From: Hydrogenobacter sp. T-2
GTDB taxonomy: Bacteria; Aquificota; Aquificia; Aquificales; Aquificaceae
Assembly (NCBI RefSeq): GCF_033971325.1
Contig: NZ_CP117180.1
Location: 1,422,472-1,486,471 of the forward strand
Reading direction: 5' to 3'
DNA: 64,000 bases
The notes below the pieces were generated by a model that saw nothing but the letters and a program-made list of their open reading frames with translations, ran no database searches and was not told where the DNA came from. The position numbers and the translations under genes were made by a program. Below are positions 33,840 to 42,946 of this stretch, piece after piece. Every line of letters begins with the position of its first letter. Position 1 is the stretch's first letter.

Positions 33840-34532
33840 GTGAAAGTCAGAATAAAGAGGCATCCTAAAGGTGTTGAGGAGTTTGAAGTTGAGGTTTCTC
33901 AGAAGATAACCCTCCTTGAGCTTTTGTATAAAGTTAAAGAGGAACTTGACCCTACCCTCGCTTTTAGGAGTATGTGTAGGGCGGGTATATGTGGCACCTG
34001 CGCGGTAAAGCTCAATGGAAAGCCAGTCCTTGCATGCTCCACATGGGTTTCTGGAGAGGACATACTTGTTGAACCCATTGACCGTTTCTCCGTAATAAAA
34101 GACTTGGTAGTCGAAAATGAGAGTATGGAAAAGAAACTAAAAGTTGCTAAGATATGGCTAAGGGTTGGCAAAGAAGGTATAAGTTTGCACGAAGAGGTGA
34201 ACCGTAAAACCTCAAGGAGTTGGGATTGTATACTCTGCGGTGTATGTGATAGTGTATGTCCTGTGCTATCAGAAAGTGAGCTTTTTGGTGGTCCTCTGAG
34301 CCTCACAAGGTTATACAAATACCTTCATGACCCAAGAAATATGGACTACGAAGCTACTTTGAAAACTTTGCAAAACCTAAAGCCAGAGCTTTGCACCCAC
34401 TGTATGAACTGCTCTTATGCCTGTCCCAAAAGGCTTATGCCAGAGGGTCTAATAAGAGAGGAAGAAAACCTACTTGTGGAAAAGGGTCTGCTCCAAAGGC
34501 AGGTGGGTGGCTTTGACTTTTTGAGTTTTTGA
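33840..34532 (+). CDS. frdB: Fumarate reductase/succinate dehydrogenase iron-sulfur subunit
   Basis: 230 aa with three Fe-S centres visible: the [2Fe-2S] ligands in CRAGICGTC plus a downstream Cys, then CILCGVCDSVCP and CTHCMNCSYACP for the [4Fe-4S]/[3Fe-4S] clusters. It transfers electrons between the flavoprotein and quinone or another donor. In an autotroph running the reductive TCA cycle the fumarate-reducing direction is likely. No flavoprotein or membrane-anchor genes are adjacent, and it follows nifA by two bases, an odd neighbourhood. GTG start. Confidence 0.88.
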   Translation: MKVRIKRHPKGVEEFEVEVSQKITLLELLYKVKEELDPTLAFRSMCRAGICGTCAVKLNGKPVLACSTWVSGEDILVEPIDRFSVIKDLVVENESMEKKLKVAKIWLRVGKEGISLHEEVNRKTSRSWDCILCGVCDSVCPVLSESELFGGPLSLTRLYKYLHDPRNMDYEATLKTLQNLKPELCTHCMNCSYACPKRLMPEGLIREEENLLVEKGLLQRQVGGFDFLSF

Positions 34533-34574
34533 TATGCTTTCCGATTGGGAAATGTTTAATGTAGGAGGTTTTTT

Positions 34575-35579
34575 ATGAAAAACTTCTTGAACCTTGAACT
34601 TTCTGAGCTTGGTGTAGGCACGTATCTTGGAGAGCTTGACCAGAGGACCTCTCAGGGATACAAAGAGGTTATAAAGACTGCCCTTCAGAGTGGTATAAAT
34701 GTGGTGGATACCGCCATAGTCTACAGATACATGAAAAGCGAAAGGGACATAGGAGAAGTGCTAAGAGAAGTTCCAAGAGATAAGGTAATTGTGTCCACAA
34801 AGGGTGGCTATGTGCCTTACGATGTGGACTCAGGGATTGACCCAAAGGACTACTTTTACGAGAACTTTGTAAACACAGGAATAATAAAGTTGGAGGAAAT
34901 GACACCTCAGGGGCATTACCTGTCTGCCAAGTTCATTGAGTGGTGTCTTAACAAAAGCCTTGAAAACATGAACACAGACTACGTGGATATTTATTTTCTC
35001 CACAACCCAGAGGAACAGCTTAACTTCTTTGACAGAAAGACCTTTAATACAAAGATAAGGGAGTGTTTTGAGTATCTTGAGTCTGAGGTAAAGAGGGGTA
35101 GAGTAAGGTATTATGGGCTTGCCACATGGGGAAGCTTTAGGGTTTCTCCTGCAAGCATGCAGTATCTAAACCTTTCTGAGCTCCTAAGCTTCGCGGAAGA
35201 AGTGGCAGGTCAAGAGCACCACTTTAGGTTTATTCAACTACCTTATAACCTCGGAATGCCAGAAGCCTACACTTTGAAAAACCAAGAGGTAAAGGGTCAG
35301 AGGCTCTCCACCCTTGAAGCCTGCGAAAGGCTTGGTGTATACACTTACATAAGTGCCAGCATATATCAAGGCAGGGTTATAGGAAGAGTTCCAGAGGAGC
35401 TAAAGCAAAGGCTCAAGGTTGAAAAGGACGTGCATGCGAGCCTTCAGTTTGTCCTTAGCACTCCCGGTGTTGGCACTGCCCTTGTGGGTATGAGCAAGTT
35501 GGAGCACTTGGAGGAAAACCTTCAGATATTAAGCGTGCCAAGGCTAAGTGAGAGGGAGTTTTTAAGCCTTTTTAAATAG
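34575..35579 (+). CDS. Aldo/keto reductase family protein
   Basis: 334-aa TIM-barrel oxidoreductase of the aldo/keto reductase superfamily: ELGVGTYLGELDQ at the N-terminus, GINVVDTAIVYRYMKSERDIG (Asp and Tyr of the active site near residues 46-51), VDIYFLHNPEE and a C-terminal LVGMSKLEHLEENL. NADPH-dependent reduction of carbonyls is the family role; the substrate is unknown. An SD (GGAGG) precedes ATG 34575. Confidence 0.82.
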   Translation: MKNFLNLELSELGVGTYLGELDQRTSQGYKEVIKTALQSGINVVDTAIVYRYMKSERDIGEVLREVPRDKVIVSTKGGYVPYDVDSGIDPKDYFYENFVNTGIIKLEEMTPQGHYLSAKFIEWCLNKSLENMNTDYVDIYFLHNPEEQLNFFDRKTFNTKIRECFEYLESEVKRGRVRYYGLATWGSFRVSPASMQYLNLSELLSFAEEVAGQEHHFRFIQLPYNLGMPEAYTLKNQEVKGQRLSTLEACERLGVYTYISASIYQGRVIGRVPEELKQRLKVEKDVHASLQFVLSTPGVGTALVGMSKLEHLEENLQILSVPRLSEREFLSLFK

Positions 35580-35732
35580 CATCAAACTATCCAAGATTTA
35601 GGCTCACTGCTTTCGGAGGTTTAGCCTGTAAGCATTTCCTGATTTGAGGGTGCTCCAACTTAGGAGTTATGATTTAGATACAGTTTGAGGGGCAATAAAA
35701 AACCCTGCGTGCATAAGCGGTAAGCATGAGCC

Positions 35733-36932
35733 ATGAGGAACTTTTTACTTTTTGTGGAAAACAGAGACAGGTTTGCGGTGGGGCTTTTTAGACAGTTCAA
35801 GATTGAGGAAACACCCAGCAGGGTCCTTATAATCACGCCTACCCTTGAGCAGAAAAGGTGGGTGCTTGAATACATAAGGGCAAGGCTCTATGACTACGGA
35901 AAGGAAATATTGGTAAAATCTCAGGAAGAGGGTAAAAGGCAGGAAGAGGAGCTCACAAAGGACGGTCTTTTGTCCTCTTTTAGCTTTGATAACTTTGTGG
36001 TGGGAAAGTCCAACCAGCTCGCATACAAGGTGTGTCTTGAGGTTTCTAAAAATCCGGGTGTATATAGCCCTCTCTTTATATACGGCGGTGTGGGTCTTGG
36101 CAAAACTCACCTTTTACATGCGGTAGGTAATAGGTCAAAATCCTTAGGTTATAAGGCTATATATAGACAGGCATTGGAGTTTTCTGAGGAGATGATAAAA
36201 AGCCTCAAGAACGGGAAAATAGAGGATTTTAGGAAGACCTATTCCAACGTGGATATATTGCTTTTGGATGATGTGCAGTTTCTCTCTAGCAAGGAGAGAA
36301 CACAGATAGAACTATTTAGAGTATTTGAAGTCCTGCAATCTAAAGAAAAGCAGATAGTGTTTGTAAGCGATAGGCATCCAAAGGATATAAGAGATGTATC
36401 TGAGAGGCTTTTGAGTAGGTTTGCAAGCGGTCTCATCTTAGAAATAGGGCTTGATGCAGAAACAAAACTATCTATAATAAGGCATAAGCTACTACTTTTT
36501 GGACTTCCTACAGACAAAAGGTATATAGACTACGTTATGGAAAATACCGGCTACAGCGTAAGGGAGATAGAGGGCTTTATAAAAACCTTAAAGTTTACTG
36601 GCATACGGGAAGAAGACTCTACAAAAACAGCCTGCAAGGAAGAAGACTTAGTAAGACATGTGGCTAAATACTTCAGCCTTAGACCTGAAGACCTAAAGAG
36701 GGAAACAAAGGAAAGAAAGGTTCTAAAGGCAAGGCAGACCGCCATGTATCTTTGCAGAACTCTTCTGCATATGTCCTATTCAGAAATAGCAAGACTTTTT
36801 GGAAAACCAGACCACACCTCTGCTCTATACTCCATAAAAAAGGTAGAGGAGAAAAAACAGCAAGACAGGAAGTTTGCCTACATGCTTGAGATGTTGGAAA
36901 AGAGCGTCAAAAAACATCTGGGCTTAAATTAA
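35733..36932 (+). CDS. dnaA: Chromosomal replication initiator DnaA
   Basis: 399 aa. Short N-terminal domain, then AAA+ domain III with Walker A GGVGLGKTHLL near residue 119 and LLLDDVQFL, and DNA-binding domain IV with PDHTSALYSIKKV (the usual RDHTTV box, altered). Upstream (35580-35732) I saw no DnaA boxes of the TTATCCACA type, so the origin is probably elsewhere. recN follows nine bases later; dnaN lies 11 kb away. Confidence 0.93.
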   Translation: MRNFLLFVENRDRFAVGLFRQFKIEETPSRVLIITPTLEQKRWVLEYIRARLYDYGKEILVKSQEEGKRQEEELTKDGLLSSFSFDNFVVGKSNQLAYKVCLEVSKNPGVYSPLFIYGGVGLGKTHLLHAVGNRSKSLGYKAIYRQALEFSEEMIKSLKNGKIEDFRKTYSNVDILLLDDVQFLSSKERTQIELFRVFEVLQSKEKQIVFVSDRHPKDIRDVSERLLSRFASGLILEIGLDAETKLSIIRHKLLLFGLPTDKRYIDYVMENTGYSVREIEGFIKTLKFTGIREEDSTKTACKEEDLVRHVAKYFSLRPEDLKRETKERKVLKARQTAMYLCRTLLHMSYSEIARLFGKPDHTSALYSIKKVEEKKQQDRKFAYMLEMLEKSVKKHLGLN

Positions 36933-36941
36933 AAGATAGCT

Positions 36942-38492
36942 ATGCTTGTGAGGTTAAGCCTTGAAAACTTCTTCTTTATAAAAGGTGAGGAGCTATACTT
37001 TGACAGAGGGCTCACTGTTATAACTGGGGAGACTGGGACTGGAAAGTCCCTTACGGTTTCTTCTTTGCTTTTTCTAATGGGTAGAGAAGGTGAATATCCA
37101 GAGGGAACTTGTGTAGAAGCGGAGCTTGACCTTGGGGAGGAGCAGGTTGTCTTAAGAAGGGAGATAGTCAAAGGCAGGAGTAAGTATTATCTGAACGGGA
37201 GGGGTAGCACAAGAAGGGTGGTGGAAGAAGTTTTGAGTTCTAACATACTTCTTCAGGGTCAAAATGACAGGACGAAAATCTTAAGGGTGGACTTTCAGAG
37301 GGAAGTCTACGACCGCTTTGTGGGTTGTGTGGAACTAAGAAGAGCTGTAGAAGGAGCTTACGAGGAGGTCTTGGAGCTTGAAGAGAAACTAAAAAGCATA
37401 AACCAAAGGAAAATTGAAAGAGAGGTGAGAAAAAGGCTCATATCTGAAGAAATAAAACAAATAGAAGAGGTAGGGCTAAAGCCAGAGGAGTATGAGTTTG
37501 TGAAAAAAAGGATTGAGGAGATAAACTTAGCAGAGAGGGTAAACAACATTGTATTTCAGGGGCTATCTAACCTTGAGAGGTCTATGGAGGGTCTGAGGGA
37601 ATTGAAAAGGGCACTGAGGGAACTATTGAATATTGGAGTTTTGCAGGACAAAACCCAATCTTTTCAGCTTCTTGAGGATTACCTCGTAGACCTTGAAAGA
37701 GAGCTAAAGTCAAAGGTAATATCTTATAGCCAAGAGGAGCTTGACCAACTTAACGAAAAGGTATACAAGGTCCAAAGGCTTGAGAGGAAATACAGAAAGG
37801 ACTACAGGGACATATACGGGTATATGCTAATGCTGAGAGAGGAGCTTGACAAACTTCAGGAAGAGGAAAACACGGAGCTCTTAGAAAGGGGATTAAACTT
37901 AAAAAGGGATGAGCTTTACAGACTATATGAGGAGCTTAGTAAGAAGAGGCTCTTGGCAAGGGAAGAGTTTGAGAAAAAGGTAATGGAATACCTGAAAAGT
38001 ATGGGGCTTGAGGGTGCGAGCTTTAGGGTCTCCTTTGAGAGAAAGGAGGGAAGGTATGGCAGGGAACAGGTGAGGTTTTTGTTCTCTTCTTATGGAAAGG
38101 AGGAAAGGGACATATCTGAGGTGGCATCTGGTGGTGAAATATCAAGGCTTTCTCTTGCTCTCTTCATGCTCTCTCCACCTGCTCAGACCTACGTGTTGGA
38201 CGAGGTGGACACTGGCATAAGCGGTATAACTTCCATAAAACTTGCCAAGCTCCTCAAGGAGCTTTCAAAGAAAACCCAGCTCATAGTCATAACCCACTCG
38301 CCTGCCATAGCCAGTGCATCAGACAAGCACTTTACTACCAAAAGGGAAGCCATGGGAGATATTCCTCTTATTAGGGTAGTAGAGCTTTCTGAGGAAGAAA
38401 AAATTGAAGAAATAGCCAGGCTTATGGGGGCGGTAAACAGCAAAACAGTGGAAGGGGCAAGAGAGCTTATAAAGGAGGTCTGCGGTGTTTGA
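36942..38492 (+). CDS. recN: DNA repair protein RecN
   Basis: 516-aa SMC-like ATPase for double-strand-break repair. Walker A GETGTGKS near residue 27; long coiled coils (about 140-370); signature VASGGEISRLSLALFML and Walker B VLDEVDTGISG at the C-terminal head. Shorter than E. coli RecN (553 aa) but complete. It overlaps the glycosylase gene by eight bases, so dnaA, recN and the glycosylase gene form a likely operon. Confidence 0.93.
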   Translation: MLVRLSLENFFFIKGEELYFDRGLTVITGETGTGKSLTVSSLLFLMGREGEYPEGTCVEAELDLGEEQVVLRREIVKGRSKYYLNGRGSTRRVVEEVLSSNILLQGQNDRTKILRVDFQREVYDRFVGCVELRRAVEGAYEEVLELEEKLKSINQRKIEREVRKRLISEEIKQIEEVGLKPEEYEFVKKRIEEINLAERVNNIVFQGLSNLERSMEGLRELKRALRELLNIGVLQDKTQSFQLLEDYLVDLERELKSKVISYSQEELDQLNEKVYKVQRLERKYRKDYRDIYGYMLMLREELDKLQEEENTELLERGLNLKRDELYRLYEELSKKRLLAREEFEKKVMEYLKSMGLEGASFRVSFERKEGRYGREQVRFLFSSYGKEERDISEVASGGEISRLSLALFMLSPPAQTYVLDEVDTGISGITSIKLAKLLKELSKKTQLIVITHSPAIASASDKHFTTKREAMGDIPLIRVVELSEEEKIEEIARLMGAVNSKTVEGARELIKEVCGV

Positions 38493-39159
38493 GGAATTGC
38501 AGGAGCTAAAGGGCAAAATAAAGCCTTACGTGGACAAGAGGCTATCTGAATTCAAGGAGCTTGGAAGGACTGGAAAAACTACCTTTGACTTTAGACCCTT
38601 TGCCAACTACTCTTATGAGGCGGACATATTCTCTGAGCTCTGCTTTTGTCTTCTTACTGCCAACTCCTCAGCTCTTATGGGTATAAAACTACAGAGCCTC
38701 ATAGGGATAGAAGGCTTTATAAGTATGAGCCTTGAGGAGCTTGAAAAGACCATATCTTCTGTAGGACATCGTTTTGCCCGTCAGAGGGCGGAAAGAATAG
38801 TGAAGGCAAGGGAAAAGTTTGAAAGGATTAGGGAGCTCCTTTCCGGCTCAAAGGAAGGGAAGGTTATAAGAGACCTGCTAAGCGATACCTGTTCCAAATA
38901 CAAGGTGGAAGGGTTTGGCATAAAGGAGGCTTCTCACTTTCTGAGGAACATAGGCTTTGAAGATGTGGCAATAGTGGACAGACACATTTTTAGATATCTT
39001 AAAGAAAAGGCTCTCCTACCAGACTATAAAACCATTACAAGACGCATATACCTTGAGGCAGAAAGAAGGCTTGAGGAAATATGCCAAAGGCTTGGAATGT
39101 CTCAAGGAGAGCTTGACTTGTATATTTTTTACCACAAGACGGGGAAGGTGTTAAAATAG
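38485..39159 (+). CDS. ogg: 8-oxoguanine DNA glycosylase/AP lyase (Ogg2-type)
   Basis: 224-aa HhH-GPD DNA glycosylase removing 8-oxoguanine. The helix-hairpin-helix region FGIKEASHFLRNIGF is followed by the catalytic Asp in VAIVDRHIFRYL; the Ogg2 family Lys would lie in the region around FGIKE. The size and lack of the OGG1 N-terminal domain fit Ogg2 enzymes of thermophiles. GTG start inside the recN 3' end. Confidence 0.85.
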   Translation: MFEELQELKGKIKPYVDKRLSEFKELGRTGKTTFDFRPFANYSYEADIFSELCFCLLTANSSALMGIKLQSLIGIEGFISMSLEELEKTISSVGHRFARQRAERIVKAREKFERIRELLSGSKEGKVIRDLLSDTCSKYKVEGFGIKEASHFLRNIGFEDVAIVDRHIFRYLKEKALLPDYKTITRRIYLEAERRLEEICQRLGMSQGELDLYIFYHKTGKVLK

Positions 39160-39181
39160 CGTTATAAAAGGAGGTGAAGCC

Positions 39182-39586
39182 ATGGTTTTGGAACTTACAG
39201 AAGACCTAAAAACTGGTGTGGAGGAGATGGACAAGGACCACCAAATGCTCGTGGACTACCTTAACGAGGTTTACACACTCCTAAAAGAGGGCAAAAAAGA
39301 ACAAGCTATTAGGATTTTTAAAGAGGAGCTACTCCATTATGTGAACTGGCATCTTACAAGGGAGGAAAAATTTATGGAGGCTATCGGATATCCAGAGTTT
39401 GAAAGACATAAGAAGGCTCACGATATGTTTAAAAAAGTCATACTTGACCTACTACCAAAGGTAGGGAGCGGAGATGTGGAGGCTTTTAGAGAATCCTTAG
39501 CCCTTTCCTGGGGATGGCTCGCAGGACATATAGGAAAGGTAGACAAAAAATACGGAGAGTATGCAAGGGAGAAGGGTTTGATATAA
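39182..39586 (+). CDS. Bacteriohemerythrin
   Basis: 134-aa four-helix O2-binding di-iron protein. Expected ligands: DKDHQML, HLTREEKFM, HKKAH and HIGKVD supply the His, Glu and Asp set. SD AGGAGGTG precedes ATG 39182. Such proteins buffer or deliver oxygen in microaerophiles. Confidence 0.92.
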   Translation: MVLELTEDLKTGVEEMDKDHQMLVDYLNEVYTLLKEGKKEQAIRIFKEELLHYVNWHLTREEKFMEAIGYPEFERHKKAHDMFKKVILDLLPKVGSGDVEAFRESLALSWGWLAGHIGKVDKKYGEYAREKGLI

Positions 39587-39598
39587 TATATTATGTCA

Positions 39599-39672
39599 GT
39601 CCCCGTAGCTCAGAAGGACAGAGCGCGAGATTCCTAATCTCGAGGTCGGAGGTTCGAATCCTCCCGGGGACG
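39599..39672 (+). tRNA. tRNA-Arg (CCT anticodon)
   Basis: Acceptor GTCCCCG pairs with CGGGGAC, anticodon stem CGAGA/TCTCG with loop TTCCTAA (anticodon CCT), T-arm GGAGG TTCGAAT CCTCC, discriminator G at 39672. CCA is not encoded here, in contrast to the tRNA-Ala gene, so it needs the CCA-adding enzyme. Reads codon AGG. Confidence 0.95.
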
Positions 39673-39680
39673 CATTTGCC

Positions 39681-40172
39681 ATGATAGAGATAAGTGTAGT
39701 CCAGGGAAGTCTCCTTGAGGTTCAGGCGGATGCCATAGTAAACCCTGCCAACTCTCTTGGTCTTATGGGTGGCGGTGTGGCTGGAGTGATAAAAAGGTTT
39801 GGTGGTGAGGAGATAGAGAAGGAGGCAGTTTCAAAAGCTCCTATACCTGTAGGTTCTGCGGTCTTGACCTCTGCAGGAAAACTGCCTTTTAAGGGCGTAA
39901 TACACGCGCCTACTATGGAAGAACCTGCTATGGAAACCACAGAGGAAAAGGTAAGAAGAGCGGTAAGGGCGGTTTTGGAGCTTGCGGATAGGATGGGTTT
40001 TGAAAGCATTGCCATGCCTGGTATGGGAACGGGTGTGGGAAGACTTCCAAAGGATGTGTCCGCAAGAGCCATGATTGAGGAAATAAGGAATTTTCAACCA
40101 AAGAACCTCAAAAAGGTCGTACTTGTAGACCTTGATACGCAGATGGTAGAAGAGTGGAAAGGGCTTCTGTGA
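39681..40172 (+). CDS. Macro-domain ADP-ribose-binding protein
   Basis: 163-aa macro domain: QADAIVNPANSLGLMGGGVAG near the N-terminus and AMPGMGTGVGRLP form the ADP-ribose pocket. Family members remove or bind ADP-ribose or O-acetyl-ADP-ribose. It begins eight bases after tRNA-Arg and abuts pabB without a gap, so they are probably co-transcribed. Confidence 0.88.
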   Translation: MIEISVVQGSLLEVQADAIVNPANSLGLMGGGVAGVIKRFGGEEIEKEAVSKAPIPVGSAVLTSAGKLPFKGVIHAPTMEEPAMETTEEKVRRAVRAVLELADRMGFESIAMPGMGTGVGRLPKDVSARAMIEEIRNFQPKNLKKVVLVDLDTQMVEEWKGLL

Positions 40173-41195
40173 ATGCGTCTTATTCTTTCTGGTGGGTGGT
40201 TGGGTGAAGAAGGTTTTTTTAAAGCCAAGGTAAGGGATTTAAAGGTCTATAATTCTCTCAAGGATTTCAAAAACTTAAACTATGGCTTTGCCTTGTTTTC
40301 TTATTCTTTAAGCTCTGAAATCTTAGGCTTACAGATAAAAAGTGGAAATTTTCCACCTATTGTATGTCTTGAGATTGAAGGGTTTGAGAGGTTTTCTTAT
40401 GAGCAGAAGGAAATAAGACTTGAGAGGGTTTCCTCCTCCTTTACTGCAAAGGACTACATAGATGCGGTTAAAGAGGTCAAAAGGCTCATATCAAAAGGCG
40501 TAGTATATCAGCTAAACCTTACCTGTAGGTTTGATTTTTTGCTTTATGAAGACCCTCTTGACCTTTTTGTAAGATACTATATGCGTCAGCCAGTGCCATA
40601 CGCCTTTTTCCTTGACCTTGAGGGCTTTTATGTTATAAGTGGCTCTATGGAGCTTTTTCTAAAGAAGGAGGGAGACCTTATACTAAGCAAACCTATAAAA
40701 GGGACTGCAAAAAACAAAGAAGACCTTTTAAAAAGCGAAAAGGACAAGGCGGAAAACCTCATGATAACGGACATGGTAAGGAATGACTTATCAAGAATAG
40801 CTCTGTCTGGAAGTGTAGAAGTGACAGAACTTTTTAAGATAGAAGAATACAAAACGCTTTTTCAGATGCATTCCACAGTGAGGGCAAGAACAGAAAAAAG
40901 CCTGCAGGAGATACTCAAAGAGACCTTTCCACCCGCTTCCGTGGTAGGTGCTCCCAAAAGAAAGGCAGTAGAAGTCATAGACCAGCTTGAGCCTCACAGC
41001 AGAGACTACTACTGCGGAGCGGGGGGGCTTATAAAAGGCGGGGATTTTCTCCTAAGTGTGCTAATTAGAACTGCCACAGGCTCAGGTAGAAGGGTTTCCT
41101 ACTTTGCGGGTGCAGGCATAGTTTGGGATTCCTCTCCAGAAAGAGAATGGCAAGAAGTGATCTTAAAAACGCAAGCCTTTGACCCTGTGTATTAA
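40173..41195 (+). CDS. pabB: Aminodeoxychorismate synthase component I
   Basis: 340-aa chorismate-binding enzyme for 4-aminobenzoate (folate). It contains PIKGTAKN in place of the usual PIKGTRPR-like run; the Lys of PIKGT is the PabB nucleophile. It also has NLMITDMVRNDLSRIA, FPPASVVGAPKRKAVEVI and YYCGAGGLI. It is shorter than TrpE (about 500 aa), which favours PabB. Partners pabA and pabC are not in the window. Confidence 0.88.
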   Translation: MRLILSGGWLGEEGFFKAKVRDLKVYNSLKDFKNLNYGFALFSYSLSSEILGLQIKSGNFPPIVCLEIEGFERFSYEQKEIRLERVSSSFTAKDYIDAVKEVKRLISKGVVYQLNLTCRFDFLLYEDPLDLFVRYYMRQPVPYAFFLDLEGFYVISGSMELFLKKEGDLILSKPIKGTAKNKEDLLKSEKDKAENLMITDMVRNDLSRIALSGSVEVTELFKIEEYKTLFQMHSTVRARTEKSLQEILKETFPPASVVGAPKRKAVEVIDQLEPHSRDYYCGAGGLIKGGDFLLSVLIRTATGSGRRVSYFAGAGIVWDSSPEREWQEVILKTQAFDPVY

Positions 41196-41204
41196 AATTC
41201 ATAA

Positions 41205-42068
41205 ATGCCTTCAAAAGACATAGCCCTCAAAGACATCTTTGAAGAAATCCCACACAGGCTTAGCAAGATACTTGCACCAGCACCAATAAAGGAACTGCTA
41301 CCCACCAACTTCCCTTCCACAGAGTTAAGAGTGGACTTCTTGGCAAGGCTTGAGGATGAAAGCGTATTGCATATAGAATTCCAGTCCTTCAACGACCCTA
41401 ACATACCCTTCAGAATGCTACGCTATTACCTTGCCATATGGGAAAGATATCCAAACAGTCCCATAAAACAGCTCCTTGTTTATGTGGGAAACAGAAAGCT
41501 AAGGATGAAATCAAAGCTAAGGCTTAGAAACCTTACCTTTAGCTATGAGATGCTTGACATAAGGCAGATAGACTGCAGAGTGCTTTTGGAAAGCCCAGAC
41601 CCTATGGATAGGCTATTGGCATGTTTGTGTGGGGTAGAGGACGAGTTATATCTGATAGAGAAACTCATAAAGACCATGGAAGGCATGAACGAAGAAGAGA
41701 GAAAAGACTACCTTTTGAAAGCCTTGACGCTGACAGAACTAAGACCTAACTTAAGGATAAGGCTCACGGAGGAGGTCAAGCACATGCCTATAGTGGTTAG
41801 ACCTGAGGATGTAAGATTGCCAAAGAGGAAGTTGAGAAAGGATATTCTTTATAGGCTTGGATTGGAAGAGGGTAAGCAGATTGGAGAGTTAGAGTTTGCA
41901 CAAAATATGGTTATAACTCTCGTAGAGAGCAGGCTTGGCTATGTACCAGAGGGTTTGGCAGAAAGGGTAAGAGAGATAAAAGACAAAGAGTTTTTACATA
42001 CCTTGATTAAAAAGCTAATAAGCTCTGAGGATATTTTGGGAGTTCTGAAAAGAGAATTAAGTGTTTGA
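41205..42068 (+). CDS. Rpn/PD-(D/E)XK nuclease-like transposase-related protein
   Basis: 287 aa. The N-terminal domain shows a PD-(D/E)XK-type core, Asp in RVDFLARL and Glu/Gln in HIEFQSFNDP, followed by FRMLRYYLAIWERYP. This fits the Rpn/YhgA family of recombination-promoting nucleases and its relatives. The C-terminal half is helical and ends in a coiled stretch, also typical. Often multi-copy and mobile. It converges with tadA, overlapping by 12 bases. Biochemical role here is inferred. Confidence 0.7.
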   Translation: MPSKDIALKDIFEEIPHRLSKILAPAPIKELLPTNFPSTELRVDFLARLEDESVLHIEFQSFNDPNIPFRMLRYYLAIWERYPNSPIKQLLVYVGNRKLRMKSKLRLRNLTFSYEMLDIRQIDCRVLLESPDPMDRLLACLCGVEDELYLIEKLIKTMEGMNEEERKDYLLKALTLTELRPNLRIRLTEEVKHMPIVVRPEDVRLPKRKLRKDILYRLGLEEGKQIGELEFAQNMVITLVESRLGYVPEGLAERVREIKDKEFLHTLIKKLISSEDILGVLKRELSV

Positions 42069-42506
42069 TATTCTCCTCTTTCTGAAAAACTCCTTCAACA
42101 AACTCCTCGCTTCCTCTATAGGTAGATATTCCCACTTTACTCTGTGGTTAAAATATGGCTCGTCAAGGAGGTTAAACCTACTCATAACCGCACCATACTT
42201 TTCATCAACTGCAAGAAACACAACTCTTTCTACCCTTGCCAACACCATGGCATAGGCACACATGGGACATGGCTCAAGGCTTACATAGACCTCACAGCCA
42301 TAGAGGTATTTCTCACCGAGTTTTTGCATAGCTTCTCTAAGGGCGAGCATCTCTGCATGTGCGGTAGGGTCTTTTAACTCCTCTACTCTGTTGTGAGCCT
42401 TGCCTATTACCACGCCATCCTTTACCACCACACAGCCCACAGGCACTTCAGACCTTTCAAAGCCTTCCTTTGCAAGCTCAAGGCATACTTGCACAAACTC
42501 CTGCAT
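42057..42506 (-). CDS. tadA: tRNA-specific adenosine deaminase
   Basis: 149-aa zinc deaminase that converts A34 to inosine in tRNA-Arg(ACG). Zinc and catalytic residues: HAEM (His and Glu) and PCPMCAYAMVLARV (two Cys). VPVGCVVVKDG at the N-terminus and an FNLLDEPYFNHRV region fit TadA rather than cytidine deaminase. Transcribed divergently from the thioredoxin-like gene. Confidence 0.9.
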   Translation of the reverse strand: MQEFVQVCLELAKEGFERSEVPVGCVVVKDGVVIGKAHNRVEELKDPTAHAEMLALREAMQKLGEKYLYGCEVYVSLEPCPMCAYAMVLARVERVVFLAVDEKYGAVMSRFNLLDEPYFNHRVKWEYLPIEEARSLLKEFFRKRRISNT

Positions 42507-42523
42507 CGTATTAAATTTAAACC

Positions 42524-42790
42524 ATGCTTACAGTGGCCCTTGCCTTGTGCCAAGTTTTACTCTTTGAGCAACCCGGTTGTGCATCCTGTAAAGCCAGCTA
42601 CAGGGAGCTTAGCAAGTATCCAAACCTAAAAGTAGAGGTTTACGATATAACCAAGGATAGGGAACTGGCTAAAGCATATGGAATTGTAGGCTCTCCAACG
42701 GTTATATTCTTGAAAAATGGGCAGGAAATAGGCAGAGTTTTTGGATATATACCATCCATGATAAAATCTCTGGCGGAGAAGTGTTCCTAA
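42524..42790 (+). CDS. Thioredoxin-fold protein with CASC motif
   Basis: 88 aa. A short hydrophobic N-terminus (LTVALALCQVLLF, possibly a signal peptide) leads into a thioredoxin-type redox site CASC (about 22-25), then YDITKDRELAKAYGIVGSPTVIF with the cis-Pro loop. Redox partner unknown; CxxC with Ala-Ser between the cysteines is not the WCGPC of thioredoxin. Opposite strand to tadA. Confidence 0.75.
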   Translation: MLTVALALCQVLLFEQPGCASCKASYRELSKYPNLKVEVYDITKDRELAKAYGIVGSPTVIFLKNGQEIGRVFGYIPSMIKSLAEKCS

Positions 42791-42828
42791 ATGTATTAGA
42801 AACTAATCACTGAAACAATAGAAAGCTC

Positions 42829-42857
42829 TTGACAAATATAGAAGGTTAGTTTATGTT
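42829..42857 (+). promoter_or_regulatory. Sigma-70-type promoter upstream of tnpB
   Basis: TTGACA at 42829-42834 and TATGTT at 42852-42857, separated by 17 bases. A second TATAAT at 42936-42941 lies five bases before the tnpB ATG. The 42791-42946 gap holds no gene. An RNA from the first promoter would carry an 80-90 nt leader. Confidence 0.5.
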
Positions 42858-42946
42858 TTTTGTCATGAAACTTTCACAATGCGTTAAAAAAATAGGTATA
42901 AGCTATAAGAGAACTCGGAGGCTTTTCAAAGGGGGTATAATATCCA

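Noticed and set aside
35580-35732. The gap before dnaA as the replication origin
   Set aside because: I saw no cluster of TTATCCACA-type DnaA boxes or AT-rich repeats, so an oriC claim is unsupported.
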